The notes: a model not told the origin generated them from the sequence alone. 64,000 nt of DNA from Polyangium spumosum (GCF_009649845.1 NZ_WJIE01000005.1:496001-560000), one strand, 5' to 3'. Positions 52,318 through 61,324 are shown, counted from the stretch's first letter. Translations and numbers: made by a program.

Positions 52318-53367
52318 ATGGCCGAAAAGAGCCCCCCTGCCGCGTCGAAGCTGACGGTGGTGACGCTCGTCGTCACGCTCGCGGCGGCCGCGTCGACGCT
52401 GCTGCCGGCGCGCGCGGAGGAGCCGCGGCCGGAAGGTCCACACACGAACGTGCGCGTGGGCCTGGTGTTCGACGTCGGAGGGCGCGGGGACAAGAGCTTC
52501 AACGACGCGGCGTACGAGGGCCTGTCGCGCGCGTCGCGCGAGCTCGGCGTGACGACGGAGGTGCTCGAGCCGAGCGGCGCGGAGGATCGCGAGGCGGCGA
52601 TGCGCCTCTTCGCGGCGCGCGGCTTCGACCTCGTCATCGGCGTGGGGTTCATCTTCTCGACGGACGTGAACGTGGTGGCGCGTGATTTCCCGAGCACGCG
52701 CTTCGCCTGCATCGACTACGCGCCGCCGATGGAGGGCTCGATCCCGCCGAACGTCGTGGGCCTTCGTTTCCGCGAGGAGGAGGGCTCGTTCCTCGTCGGC
52801 GCCGTCGCCGGGCTCGTGTCGAAGACGGGACGCGTGGGGTTCGTGGGCGGCATGGACATCCCGCTCATCCGCAAGTTCGAGGCGGGTTACCGCGCCGGCG
52901 TCGAGGAGGTTTGTCCGCGCTGCGAGGTGCAGGTAGGCTTCGCGGGCACGACCCCCGACGCGTTCCGCGATCCGGTGAAGGGCAAGGCGCTTGCGATCAG
53001 CCAGATCGCCGCGGGCGCGGACGTCGTCTACCACGCGGCGGGGACGACGGGGCAAGGCGTCTTCGAGGCGGCGCGTGACATGGGCGTGAAGGCGATCGGC
53101 GTCGACGCGGACCAGCACGACGAGATGCCCGGCACGGTGCTGACGAGCATGATCAAGCGCGGCGACGTCGCCGTGTTCGACGCGATCGAGGACGTCGCCG
53201 AGGGCCGCTTCCAGGGCGGGCTGCGCACGTTCGGGCTCGCGGAGGACGCCGTGGGGTACGTCGACGAAGGGCCCCACGCCGCGGGCATCCCCGAGGAGAC
53301 GAAGAAGAAGGTGGAGGCGCTCGCCGAGCGCGTGATCCGCGGCGAGATCAAGGTCCCCGAGCGCTAG
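52318..53367 (+). CDS. BMP-family substrate-binding protein
   Basis: A 349-residue periplasmic binding protein of the basic membrane protein (BMP/PnrA) family, which in known cases binds purine nucleosides for ABC import. Signal peptide at the N-terminus (LTVVTLVVTLAAAASTLLPARA). Then RVGLVFDVGGRGDKSFNDAAYEGL, in part, GVGFIFSTD, GSFLVGAVAG, GFVGGMDIPLIRKFEAGYRAG, in part, and ADVVYHAAGTTGQGVFEAA. It is probably soluble periplasmic, because no lipobox Cys is seen. No permease or ATPase gene is adjacent, so it is either a receptor shared with a distant transporter or a sensor. It is convergent with cdaR, with 13 bp between the stops. Confidence 0.88.
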   Translation: MAEKSPPAASKLTVVTLVVTLAAAASTLLPARAEEPRPEGPHTNVRVGLVFDVGGRGDKSFNDAAYEGLSRASRELGVTTEVLEPSGAEDREAAMRLFAARGFDLVIGVGFIFSTDVNVVARDFPSTRFACIDYAPPMEGSIPPNVVGLRFREEEGSFLVGAVAGLVSKTGRVGFVGGMDIPLIRKFEAGYRAGVEEVCPRCEVQVGFAGTTPDAFRDPVKGKALAISQIAAGADVVYHAAGTTGQGVFEAARDMGVKAIGVDADQHDEMPGTVLTSMIKRGDVAVFDAIEDVAEGRFQGGLRTFGLAEDAVGYVDEGPHAAGIPEETKKKVEALAERVIRGEIKVPER

Positions 53368-53380
53368 GTCAGCGCTCGCG

Positions 53381-54325
53381 TCACCACTTCACGAGCACCT
53401 TCGGCGGATCGACCACGACCTTCACGTGCGGCACCTCGAGGAGCACGTCGAGGTACGCGCTGCCCGGCTTGCTCACGTCCGCGCCGGAGGCCTTCGGCTC
53501 CACGCGCGGCACGAGCGACTCGGGCGAGACCGCGTTCACGTCGTCGTTCGAACCGACGAGCCGCACCTTCACCGTGGGCGGCATGGTCGTCGCGCGCGGC
53601 AACCCCACGACCTCGACGCGCAGGTTCGCGAACTCCTTCTTCGCGAGCTCACGCGCGATCTCGACCGTCGCGATCACGCTCTCGACGTCGTAGATCACGA
53701 GCTTCGGCGGCTTGTCGAGCGGCAAGGGTCGGCGGTAGACACCCTCGGTCAAGCCCGTCACGTCGAACGGCGCCGCGCGCGCGTACTGCATGACGTCCAC
53801 GATCGAGCGGGGACCACGCGCCTGCACGACCTTCGGCTCGGAGCCGATCACGCCCTTCACCGCGAAGGAGGGCGCAGGCTCGCCCGTGCGCGCGATCTGT
53901 ACGGGGATCTCGCGCTCGACGACGTCGTCCCAGCGCAGCTCGATCGAGGGCGGCTGGACCTCCTCGATGGCCACGCCCGTGGGGACACGGAACATGCTCG
54001 GCTTGAGGTCGACGTTCGTCTCGCGCCCGCTGCGCAGGTTGAGCTGGAGCGTGCCGAGGTCGTCGCTGCGCAGGTCGTCGAGCTGCGTGCGCGAGCCGCG
54101 CAGCGTGACCTTCACCTCGTTGGGGATCTGGGTCATGAGCTGCCGGTTCGCGCTCTCCGGCGGCATGATCGACACGACGCTGACGGAGAACGTGCGCTGC
54201 GCGTTCTCGGCGCCGTGGATGAACGCGTAGATCCCGAGCGCGCAGAGGAGCGACAGGATCTTCAGCCCGATGTTGTCGAGCAGCGCCGCGCGGATGTTCT
54301 CGCGGATCCCGTCCTTGGCCGTCAT
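53381..54325 (-). CDS. cdaR: CdaR (YbbR-domain) regulator of the diadenylate cyclase
   Basis: A 314-residue membrane-anchored protein with an N-terminal transmembrane helix (IGLKILSLLCALGIYAFIHG) and a periplasmic part made of about three YbbR repeats (VKVTLRGSRTQLDDL, VEREIPVQI, VRLVGSNDDV). In Firmicutes the CdaR extracytoplasmic domain tunes CdaA. The start ATG overlaps the stop of cdaA as ATGA, so the two are made together. Regulation of CdaA is inferred from family and context. Confidence 0.87.
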   Translation of the reverse strand: MTAKDGIRENIRAALLDNIGLKILSLLCALGIYAFIHGAENAQRTFSVSVVSIMPPESANRQLMTQIPNEVKVTLRGSRTQLDDLRSDDLGTLQLNLRSGRETNVDLKPSMFRVPTGVAIEEVQPPSIELRWDDVVEREIPVQIARTGEPAPSFAVKGVIGSEPKVVQARGPRSIVDVMQYARAAPFDVTGLTEGVYRRPLPLDKPPKLVIYDVESVIATVEIARELAKKEFANLRVEVVGLPRATTMPPTVKVRLVGSNDDVNAVSPESLVPRVEPKASGADVSKPGSAYLDVLLEVPHVKVVVDPPKVLVKW

Positions 54326-55614
54326 GAGTCGTCACCGTGCGTGGGGCTGCCGGCGCCTTCACCCGCGCGAGGCGCAGGCTGCGTGCCCGGAGGCGCGCTC
54401 GAAGGTGGACCGGGAGGTGTACTCGGAGGCGTCTCCTGCGGCGCCACGGGCACCACGGCAGGCGGCGGCATCGTGGCCGAGGTCGACGTGGTGGACGACG
54501 TCGTCGCCGCCTCCGCGGCCGGCGGCGGCGGAGGCACGGAGGACGCGGGCACGAACGTGCTCGGGCGCAAGGTCGGCGCGGCGACCGAGGCCGGCGGCAT
54601 CTCCGTGGTCGAGGCCGGTCGCATCGGCGTCGCGCTCTGCGGCATGCGCGACGTGGGCGTGCCCGGGACGCCGGGCATCGGCGTCGCGGTGACGGAGACG
54701 GGCGTCGGGATCGACGGACGCACGGTCGGAGCGGGCGGCGGGACCGCGGGCGTGCGCGAGGGCTGCGGCGGGCTCGGGGCCGGCGGGGCCGGCGGTTTGC
54801 GCGCGGCGGCCGCCTTCTGCTTCTTGCGCGACGAGCGGCCGAAGAGGCCGAGGAGCGCGTGCCGGAGCGACTGGCCGTCGAGGTTCGAGACGATGTTGCC
54901 GCTGAAGCAGAAGCTGATCGTGCCGCGCTCCTCGCTGACCACGACGACGACCGCGTCGGTCTCCTCCGTGATGCCGAGCGCGGCGCGGTGGCGCGAGCCG
55001 AGGCTCGCGTCGAGCACCTTCGTCTCGGGCATCGGGAAGAACACGCCCGCGCGCGCGATCTTGAGGTCGCGGATCAGGACGGCGCCGTCGTGCAGCTTGT
55101 TCACCGACTCGGGGACGAAGAGGCTCACGAGCAGCTCCCGCGTCACCACCGAGTCGAGCGCGACGCCGTCGCTCTTGCAGAACTCGAGCACGTTCGCGTC
55201 CTGCTCGAAGGCGATGATCGCGCCCATGCGATGGCGCGCGAGCTCCGTCGCCGCGGCCACGACCTCGTCGATCACGCGCGACTGCTGCTCGCGACCGCCG
55301 GCGAGCCACGCCTTCGAACCCATGCGGATCAGCGCGCGGCGGATGTCGTTCTGGAAGACGACGACGACGATCAGGATGATCGACGAGAGCAGCCACGAGA
55401 GCAGGTGCAGGAGCGTGACGAGCTCGAACGTCTTCGCCGCGAGGTAGAGCAGAAAGACGATGCCGAGGCCGAGGCCCATCTGCATCGCGCGCGTGCCGCG
55501 CAAGACGAGCAGCGCGCGGTAGATGACGTACGCGACGATGAAGATGTCGAGCAGGTCCCGCAGGATCTGCAGGAGCGGGCGGGCCGCGAAGAGGCGAAGC
55601 AGGCCGTCGAGCAT
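54322..55614 (-). CDS. cdaA: Diadenylate cyclase CdaA with long Pro-rich C-terminal tail
   Basis: A 430-residue membrane enzyme that would condense two ATP to cyclic di-AMP. Three N-terminal membrane helices (about 20-92) lead to the DAC domain with the catalytic DGA (176-178) and RHR (208-210, in SRHRAALG), the two signatures of active diadenylate cyclases. The domain ends near 258. After a Lys/Arg-rich stretch comes a tail of about 165 residues rich in Pro, Ala, Thr and Ser, absent from typical CdaA proteins of about 270 residues. The ATG at 55612-55614 is 3 bp from the stop of folP, and cdaR overlaps its end. Confidence 0.93.
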   Translation of the reverse strand: MLDGLLRLFAARPLLQILRDLLDIFIVAYVIYRALLVLRGTRAMQMGLGLGIVFLLYLAAKTFELVTLLHLLSWLLSSIILIVVVVFQNDIRRALIRMGSKAWLAGGREQQSRVIDEVVAAATELARHRMGAIIAFEQDANVLEFCKSDGVALDSVVTRELLVSLFVPESVNKLHDGAVLIRDLKIARAGVFFPMPETKVLDASLGSRHRAALGITEETDAVVVVVSEERGTISFCFSGNIVSNLDGQSLRHALLGLFGRSSRKKQKAAAARKPPAPPAPSPPQPSRTPAVPPPAPTVRPSIPTPVSVTATPMPGVPGTPTSRMPQSATPMRPASTTEMPPASVAAPTLRPSTFVPASSVPPPPPAAEAATTSSTTSTSATMPPPAVVPVAPQETPPSTPPGPPSSAPPGTQPAPRAGEGAGSPTHGDDS

Positions 55615-55617
55615 GGC

Positions 55618-56493
55618 TCAGGCTTCCCCTCCTCGGCCCGCGTCGATCGCCGCCGCGACCGCGAGCGCTTGCACCACCACCGCGACGTCGTGCACCCGCA
55701 CGATGGCCGCGCCGCGCGCCACGCACGCGAGCACCGCGGCGATCGTCCCGCCGAGCCGCTCCCCCGGCGGCGCGAGCGCCTTCGCGTCCGGCGTCGTCGC
55801 CGCGCGCGCGACGAACGATTTCCGGCTCGGCCCCACGAGCACCGGGAAGCCGAGCGCCACGAGCTCGGAGAGCCGCGCGCAGAGCTCGATCGAGTGCTTC
55901 GTGTTCTTCGCGAACCCGAGCCCGGGATCGAGCACGAGGTCCTCGCGCGGCAGGCCCGCCGCGATCGCTCGTTCGGCCGCCGCGGTCCACTCGCGCGACA
56001 CGTCCGCGACCACGTCGCCGTACGCGTCGTCGTCGTAGATCGAGAAGCCGCGCATGTCGGTCATCGATCCGCGGCAATGCATCAGGACGAGGGAAGCGCC
56101 GAAGCTCGCGCAGAGCGCGCCGAGCTCGGCCGCTGGCTCGAGGGAGACCGTGTTCACGATGCGCGCGCCCTCGCCGAGGGCCCACGCGGCGACGTCGGGC
56201 GACGTCGTGTCGATCGAGACCACCACGCCGAGCGCCGCGCTCTCGCGGACGAGCCCGCCGATGCGCCGGATCTGCTCGGCCGCGTCGACCGGCTCCGCGC
56301 CCGGCCGCGTCGACTCGGCGCCGATGTCGAGGATGTGCGCTCCTTCGATCACGAGCCCCCGCACATGCCTAGCGGCTGCCGCATCATCCAGGAATCGTCC
56401 CCCATCCGAGAATGAGTCCGGGGTCCGATTACAAACCCCCATGACGAGCGCGCCCCGTCGGCTCGAAAGAAGCGCGCGGAGCGGGGACGACAT
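55618..56493 (-). CDS. folP: Dihydropteroate synthase
   Basis: A 291-residue TIM-barrel enzyme of folate synthesis that joins p-aminobenzoate to the pterin diphosphate. MGVCNRTPDSFSDGGRF is the first signature and ILDIGAESTRPGAEPV the second; SIDTTSPDVA, LVLDPGLGFAKN and GPSRKSF complete the active site. The frame is open upstream, but the ATG at 56491-56493 fits the family length; no SD is obvious, so an internal start is possible. It forms an operon with cdaA and cdaR (3-bp gap, then a 4-bp overlap), and is divergent from the HD phosphodiesterase gene. Confidence 0.92.
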   Translation of the reverse strand: MSSPLRALLSSRRGALVMGVCNRTPDSFSDGGRFLDDAAAARHVRGLVIEGAHILDIGAESTRPGAEPVDAAEQIRRIGGLVRESAALGVVVSIDTTSPDVAAWALGEGARIVNTVSLEPAAELGALCASFGASLVLMHCRGSMTDMRGFSIYDDDAYGDVVADVSREWTAAAERAIAAGLPREDLVLDPGLGFAKNTKHSIELCARLSELVALGFPVLVGPSRKSFVARAATTPDAKALAPPGERLGGTIAAVLACVARGAAIVRVHDVAVVVQALAVAAAIDAGRGGEA

Positions 56494-56545
56494 TGTGTGT
56501 GCGTAGCAAGTTCCGAGCCGGCCGGCAATCTTCGACCGTGTGCGG

Positions 56546-56576
56546 CAAAAACCCCACGATCCGAGAGCGGTTTTTG
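56546..56576. repeat. Inverted repeat in the folP-pgpH divergent region
   Basis: CAAAAACC (56546-56553) and GGTTTTTG (56569-56576) are perfect reverse complements with a 15-nt loop, in an interval that serves both the folP operon and the HD phosphodiesterase gene. The site is AT-rich against its surroundings. It could be an operator shared by both promoters or a small RNA hairpin. The rest of the 264-bp interval shows nothing recognisable. Confidence 0.4.
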
Positions 56577-56757
56577 GCGACTTTCCAGGGCCTCGAGGAA
56601 GCGACCCCCGAGCTTGGCCGGCGTCGGCGGGTGTTTGGCGGGCGTGGCCGGTGCGATCTGCCTGACGCGCGGCGAAATGCCTGCTACGGTCGGCCGATCC
56701 GCGTGTCCGAGGCGTCTCGGGCCGCATTCGGCCGAGGCCACGCCGAGGCCCGAGCGA

Positions 56758-58545
56758 ATGATGCTAGCCACGCGTGTTCGAGCAGGGGCGTCCGCCGGCC
56801 TCGTGCTGAGCCTGATTTTCGCCGCGCTGTTCACGGCCATCGGCACCTTCGAGCTGTACCTGCCCTCCATGGCGCCGCGCCTCGGAGCGGCGGCGCCGGT
56901 CACGCTGCGTATCCCGTACGGCCCGCGGATCGTCCGCGACGCTCGTTCGGGCCGGCTCGCGTACGAGCACGCGCGCGTGGTCGTTCCCCGCGGCACCCTG
57001 CTCCGGGAGGAGAACGACGAGCACCGCGCCGCCTTCGCCTACGAATCGACGCGCAGGCCTCCGGCGACGGCGCGCCTCGTCTCCAACTTCGTCATCCATT
57101 TCATCGTCTGCCTCATGCTCACCGCGTACCTGCGGCGCTTCGGGCAGAACCGCGTGCGGCTCCTGCGAGCGCAGCTCGGCCTGCTCAGCTTGATGGCGGG
57201 CAGCGTCGCGCTCGCCAAGGGCATGCTCCTGTTCACGGCGCTGCCGGAGTTCTGGGTGCCGATGGCGGCGCTGCCGCTCTGGGTCGCGCACGCGTTCGAT
57301 CGTCGCACGGCCTTCCTCGTCGACCTCGCCGTCGCCTTCGTCGCCGCATCACTCCTGCGCTTCGACAACATCCTCCTGTCGGTGCTGCTCGTGCGCGGCG
57401 TCGCGGCCACGCTCTTCTTCTTCGATCGCAAGCACGCGCGGCAGATGCTCGTCGCGGGCACGCTCGCGGGCGTCTCGGGCGCGGTCGTGTTCGTCGCGCT
57501 CACCGTGATCTACGAGGGCAGGTTCAACCTCCTCGCCGACATCCTCCGCGGCACGAGCTCGAGCGTCCTCGCCTGCATTGGCGGCGGCATGCTCGCGGGC
57601 ATCCTGGCGCGCGCGCTGCGCGATCCGGCCGAGCGCGCGATGGGCCATGTCTCTCGGGACAAGCTGATCGATCTGACCGACCTCGAGCAGCCGCTCTTGC
57701 GGAAGATGGCGGCCGAGGCGCCGGGGAGCTGGGAGCACGCGCGCGCGATGGCGAACCTCGCCGAGGCGGCGGCGAGCGCGATCGGCTCGGACGCGCTGCT
57801 CACGCGCGTCGGCGCCTACTACCACGACCTCGGCAAGACCGTGCAGCCCAAGTATTTCGTGGAGAACCTCGCGCACGGCGAGAAGTCGCCGCACGAGGAG
57901 CTCGACCCCGAGGTCTCGGCCGACGCGATCATGGCGCACGTCGTGATGGGCACGAAGATCCTGCGCGACGGCCGCATCCCCGAGCCCGTCGTGGAGTTCG
58001 CCTACACGCACCACGGCACGCAGGTCGTCGAGTTCTTCTGGCACAAGTGCAAGGAGCAGGGAAACCCGCGAGGCCTGACGCAGGAGTACTTCCGCTACCC
58101 GGGCATGAAGCCGCAGACGAAGGAGACGGCGATCCTCATGCTCGTCGACTCGATCGAGGCCGCGAGCCGGACGATCTGGCCGCCCGAGCAGAAGAAGTTC
58201 GAGGAGATGATCCAGCGCGTGATCTTCACGAAGCTCTCGAGCGGGCAGCTCGACGAGTCGGGGCTCACGCTGGAGGACCTGCGCATCATCACGACGCGCA
58301 TGGCGACGACGCTCGTGAACCTCTACCACGGCCGCATCAAGTACCCCTGGCAGCGCGACAAGCAGGACGCCGAGAAGACACCCGTCGTGCACGGCGCGCC
58401 GCCTCCGCCGGCGCCACCTCCGCCGCCGGCGACGACGACCCCCGTCGTGCACTCGCCCGCGGAGCTGCCCGAGCCGAAGAGCTCGAAGGACGGGCCGAAG
58501 TCGGGCGAGCAGAAGCCTCCGACGTCGGAGGAGACCGCGAGCTAG
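56758..58545 (+). CDS. pgpH: PgpH-type 7TM-HD phosphohydrolase, probable c-di-AMP phosphodiesterase
   Basis: A 595-residue membrane protein. An N-terminal helix (about 8-30), a small extracytoplasmic part (about 35-105) and several further helices (to about 285) lead to a cytoplasmic HD domain: GSWEHARAMANLAE, RVGAYYHDLGK (H356, D357), FVENL and THHGTQ. This is the PgpH/7TM-HD arrangement, whose known members hydrolyse c-di-AMP to pApA. The large HDED receptor domain of Firmicute PgpH is largely missing. The ATG at 56758 has GAGG about 8 nt upstream; an ATG follows directly. It ends in a Pro-rich tail and is divergent from folP-cdaA-cdaR. Confidence 0.87.
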   Translation: MMLATRVRAGASAGLVLSLIFAALFTAIGTFELYLPSMAPRLGAAAPVTLRIPYGPRIVRDARSGRLAYEHARVVVPRGTLLREENDEHRAAFAYESTRRPPATARLVSNFVIHFIVCLMLTAYLRRFGQNRVRLLRAQLGLLSLMAGSVALAKGMLLFTALPEFWVPMAALPLWVAHAFDRRTAFLVDLAVAFVAASLLRFDNILLSVLLVRGVAATLFFFDRKHARQMLVAGTLAGVSGAVVFVALTVIYEGRFNLLADILRGTSSSVLACIGGGMLAGILARALRDPAERAMGHVSRDKLIDLTDLEQPLLRKMAAEAPGSWEHARAMANLAEAAASAIGSDALLTRVGAYYHDLGKTVQPKYFVENLAHGEKSPHEELDPEVSADAIMAHVVMGTKILRDGRIPEPVVEFAYTHHGTQVVEFFWHKCKEQGNPRGLTQEYFRYPGMKPQTKETAILMLVDSIEAASRTIWPPEQKKFEEMIQRVIFTKLSSGQLDESGLTLEDLRIITTRMATTLVNLYHGRIKYPWQRDKQDAEKTPVVHGAPPPPAPPPPPATTTPVVHSPAELPEPKSSKDGPKSGEQKPPTSEETAS

Positions 58546-58579
58546 TCCTCGTCCGGGAAATACTTGCTACAACGAGCGA

Positions 58580-60307
58580 GTGCCCCCGACGATCGAGCAA
58601 AGCTTCACGAAGGCGCTCTTCCACGGCGTGATCGCCGAGGACATGATCTTCCCGTACCCGGAGATGACGTCCGAGGAGCGGCAGAGCACGTCGATGATCC
58701 TCGACAGCGTGCGCCGGTTCTTCGCGGCGAACGTGGACAGCGCGAAGATCGACCGCGAGCACGAGATCCCGAAGGAGGTCATGGAGGGCCTCAAATCGCT
58801 CGGGCTCTTCGGCCTGCAGGTCCCCACCGAGTACGGCGGCATCGGCCTGTCCACGGCGGCGTACGCGCGCGTCATGCAGGAGATCGGCGGCATGGACGCG
58901 TCGATCGCGGTGACGCTCGGGGCGCACCAGTCGATCGGCTACAAGTCGCTCCTGCTCTTCGGCACGCCCGAGCAGAAGCGGCAGTACTTGCCGAAGCTCG
59001 CCACGGGGGAGTCGGTCGCGGCCTTCGCGCTCACCGAGCCCTCCGCAGGCTCCGACGCCGCGGCGATCAAGACACGCGCCGAGAGCGTCGACGGAGGCGC
59101 GGCGTACGTGCTGAACGGGTCGAAGATCTGGATCACGAACGGCGGCTTCGCGGACGTGTTCACGGTCTTCGCCCGCACGAGCGCGCTCGAGGAGGGCGCC
59201 AAGCCGAAGATCACCGCGTTCATCGTGGAGCGCGGCATGGGCGTCACGAGCGGGCCGAACGAGCACAAGCTCGGGATCCGCGGCTCGTCCACGACCGAGA
59301 TCTTCCTGGAGAACGTGCGCGTGCCCCGGGAGAACGTCGTCGGCGACGTGGGCAAGGGGTTCAAGGTCGCGATGGAGGTCCTGAACTCGGGGCGCCTCGG
59401 CCTCGCCTCGGGCTGCGTCGGCGTGTGCAAGACGCTGCTCCGCCTGGCGATCGCGCGCGTCGAGGAGCGGCGCGCCTTCGGCCGCAACATCGGCGAGTTC
59501 GGGCTCATCAAGGACAAGATCGCGCGCATGCTCGCCGAGACGTACGCGCTCGAGTCGATGACGTACCTCACGGCGGGCCTCGTCGACTCGAAGATCGCCG
59601 ACTACTCGCTGGAGAGCGCGATCTGCAAGGTGAAGGGCTCGGAGACGGTCTGGAGCGTCGTCAACGAGACGCTCCAGATCGCGGCCGGCATCGGCTACAT
59701 GCAGGAGTATCCGTACGAACGGATCCTGCGCGACTCGCGGATCAACCTCATCTTCGAGGGCACGAACGAGATCCTGCGTTGCTTCATCGCGCTCTCGGGC
59801 ATGGCCGCGCCGGGCAAGGCGCTCGCCGAGGTCGCGAAGGCGATGCGCGAGCCGATCAAGGGCTTCGGGCTGCTCAGCGACTTCGCGCTCCGCAAGGCCC
59901 GCGCCGCGCTCGGACGTGAGCGTTTGAGCCGCGCGCACCCCTTGCTCGGTCGCGAGACCGTGATCTTCGAGGAGTACGTCTCGGAGCTCGCCGCGCAGGC
60001 GGAGAACGTCCTGCGCAGGCACGGACGGGACATCGCCGAGATGCAGTTCACGCAGCTCCGCATGGCCGACATGGTGATGGACCTCTTCGCCATCGCCGCT
60101 TGCCTCACGCGCACGACACGCGCGATCGAGCGGCGCGGCGAGGACGGGGCGCGGCGCGAGATCGACCTCTGCTCGCTCTACCTGAACATGGCCCACAAAC
60201 GCCTCCGGCAGACCGTCTCGGACTTCCAGCGCAACGACGACGAGCTGCGCAAGCAGATCGCCGGGCGCGCCTACGTCGACGGCGCCTATCCGTTCGACGT
60301 GATCTGA
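58580..60307 (+). CDS. Acyl-CoA dehydrogenase
   Basis: A 575-residue flavoenzyme of fatty-acid beta-oxidation. The core has FALTEPSAGSDAAAIKT (FAD/substrate site), LGIRGSSTTEIF, GRNIGEFGLIKDKIA and IFEGTNEILR (C-terminal signature carrying the catalytic region). About 170 further residues form a C-terminal helical domain as in ACAD9/VLCAD-like enzymes, so longer-chain substrates are likely (inference). The start is the GTG at 58580-58582, 34 bp after the HD phosphodiesterase gene, so read-through is possible. The GNAT gene follows after 48 bp. Confidence 0.92.
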   Translation: MPPTIEQSFTKALFHGVIAEDMIFPYPEMTSEERQSTSMILDSVRRFFAANVDSAKIDREHEIPKEVMEGLKSLGLFGLQVPTEYGGIGLSTAAYARVMQEIGGMDASIAVTLGAHQSIGYKSLLLFGTPEQKRQYLPKLATGESVAAFALTEPSAGSDAAAIKTRAESVDGGAAYVLNGSKIWITNGGFADVFTVFARTSALEEGAKPKITAFIVERGMGVTSGPNEHKLGIRGSSTTEIFLENVRVPRENVVGDVGKGFKVAMEVLNSGRLGLASGCVGVCKTLLRLAIARVEERRAFGRNIGEFGLIKDKIARMLAETYALESMTYLTAGLVDSKIADYSLESAICKVKGSETVWSVVNETLQIAAGIGYMQEYPYERILRDSRINLIFEGTNEILRCFIALSGMAAPGKALAEVAKAMREPIKGFGLLSDFALRKARAALGRERLSRAHPLLGRETVIFEEYVSELAAQAENVLRRHGRDIAEMQFTQLRMADMVMDLFAIAACLTRTTRAIERRGEDGARREIDLCSLYLNMAHKRLRQTVSDFQRNDDELRKQIAGRAYVDGAYPFDVI

Positions 60308-60355
60308 CGCCCACGGCCGAGCCGGCCCGGCGCGCGCCTTGCAGCGCGCCCGGAC

Positions 60356-61324
60356 GTGACCACTTCTCCTGGATTCCTCATCGAACGCGCCGACGCACGG
60401 CACCGCGACTACGTGCTGCATTTGCTCTCCGAGCACCTGCCCGGGTCGGACGTCGCGCGCAGGCACGCCTGGCTCTACGAGCAGAACCCGCACGGCAAGG
60501 CCGTGACGGTGATCGCCCGCGACGAACGGAGCGGCGAGCCGCTCGGGATCACCTCGGTCTTCCCGCGCCGCATGCTCATCGCCGGCCGCACGCGCCTCGG
60601 CTCCGTCGGAGGCGACGGCTACGTGCGCCCCTCGGCCCGGAGGCGCGGCATCGCCACCGCGATGCACCGCGCCTCGCTCGAAGAGATGCGCAAGGCAGGC
60701 GTCGAGGTCATGTTCGGCCCGCCCGAACCACACAACCTCCGCGCCCTCGAGCGCGCCGGCGCGCGCGTGGTCTGTCACGTACGCCGTTACGCGCGCCCGC
60801 GTATCTTGCAGGGCCTCCTCGGCCCCCTCGCGCGCCTCGTCACCCGCGGCGCGCGCCTCGCGCCCATCGAGGGGCGCGACGGCCGCGTCGATCGGATCTT
60901 CGAACGCGCCATCGACGACACCGTCGTCACCCCCGTGCGCGACGCCGCGTATTACGCGTGGCGCTTCGTCGAGAGCCCCGCGCGCGCGCAGCGCGCCTTC
61001 GTCGTCCTGCACCACGACGAACCACTCGGCTTCTGCGTGCTCGAGCGCGCCGGCACGCGCGTCGCGCTCGTGGACCTCGTCGCGCATCCGGACGACTTCG
61101 CCTCGGCGCTCTCGATCGCCGCCGCGGCCTCGGGCGCCGAGGCGCTCGTGACGCAGCTCAACGACCGCGGCCCGCACGCGAAGAACCTCGGGCGCGCCGG
61201 GTTCTTCGCGCGCGAGGGCAAACCCTTCCAGGTCCACGCCTCCGAGGGGATGGATCCGGCCGTCTTCGACGCGCACCGCTGGTACTACAGTTGGGGCGAC
61301 GGCGATCTCGACCGCGTGCTCTAG
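60356..61324 (+). CDS. GNAT-family N-acetyltransferase
   Basis: A 322-residue protein with the acetyl-CoA-binding motif of GNAT enzymes (RPSARRRGIATAMHRASLEEMR, in part; the R/Q-x2-G-x-A pattern), preceded by VRPSA. After about residue 150 the second half also has GNAT-like beta strands (AFVVLHHDEPLGFCVLE), so it may hold two fused GNAT folds, the second lacking the motif. The acceptor substrate is unknown. It starts at a GTG. It ends 4 bp before the convergent unknown gene. Confidence 0.8.
   Translation: MTTSPGFLIERADARHRDYVLHLLSEHLPGSDVARRHAWLYEQNPHGKAVTVIARDERSGEPLGITSVFPRRMLIAGRTRLGSVGGDGYVRPSARRRGIATAMHRASLEEMRKAGVEVMFGPPEPHNLRALERAGARVVCHVRRYARPRILQGLLGPLARLVTRGARLAPIEGRDGRVDRIFERAIDDTVVTPVRDAAYYAWRFVESPARAQRAFVVLHHDEPLGFCVLERAGTRVALVDLVAHPDDFASALSIAAAASGAEALVTQLNDRGPHAKNLGRAGFFAREGKPFQVHASEGMDPAVFDAHRWYYSWGDGDLDRVL

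Noticed and set aside
56494-56757. c-di-AMP (ydaO-type) riboswitch between folP and pgpH
   Set aside because: Apart from one short AT-rich inverted repeat I see none of the conserved junction sequence or multi-helix layout that would support a riboswitch.
58337-61276. Open frame of 979 codons on the minus strand opposite pgpH, the acyl-CoA dehydrogenase and the GNAT gene
   Set aside because: It spans three real genes of the other strand, has biased composition (His, Arg, Ala, Leu) and no domain signature. It is a composition artefact.
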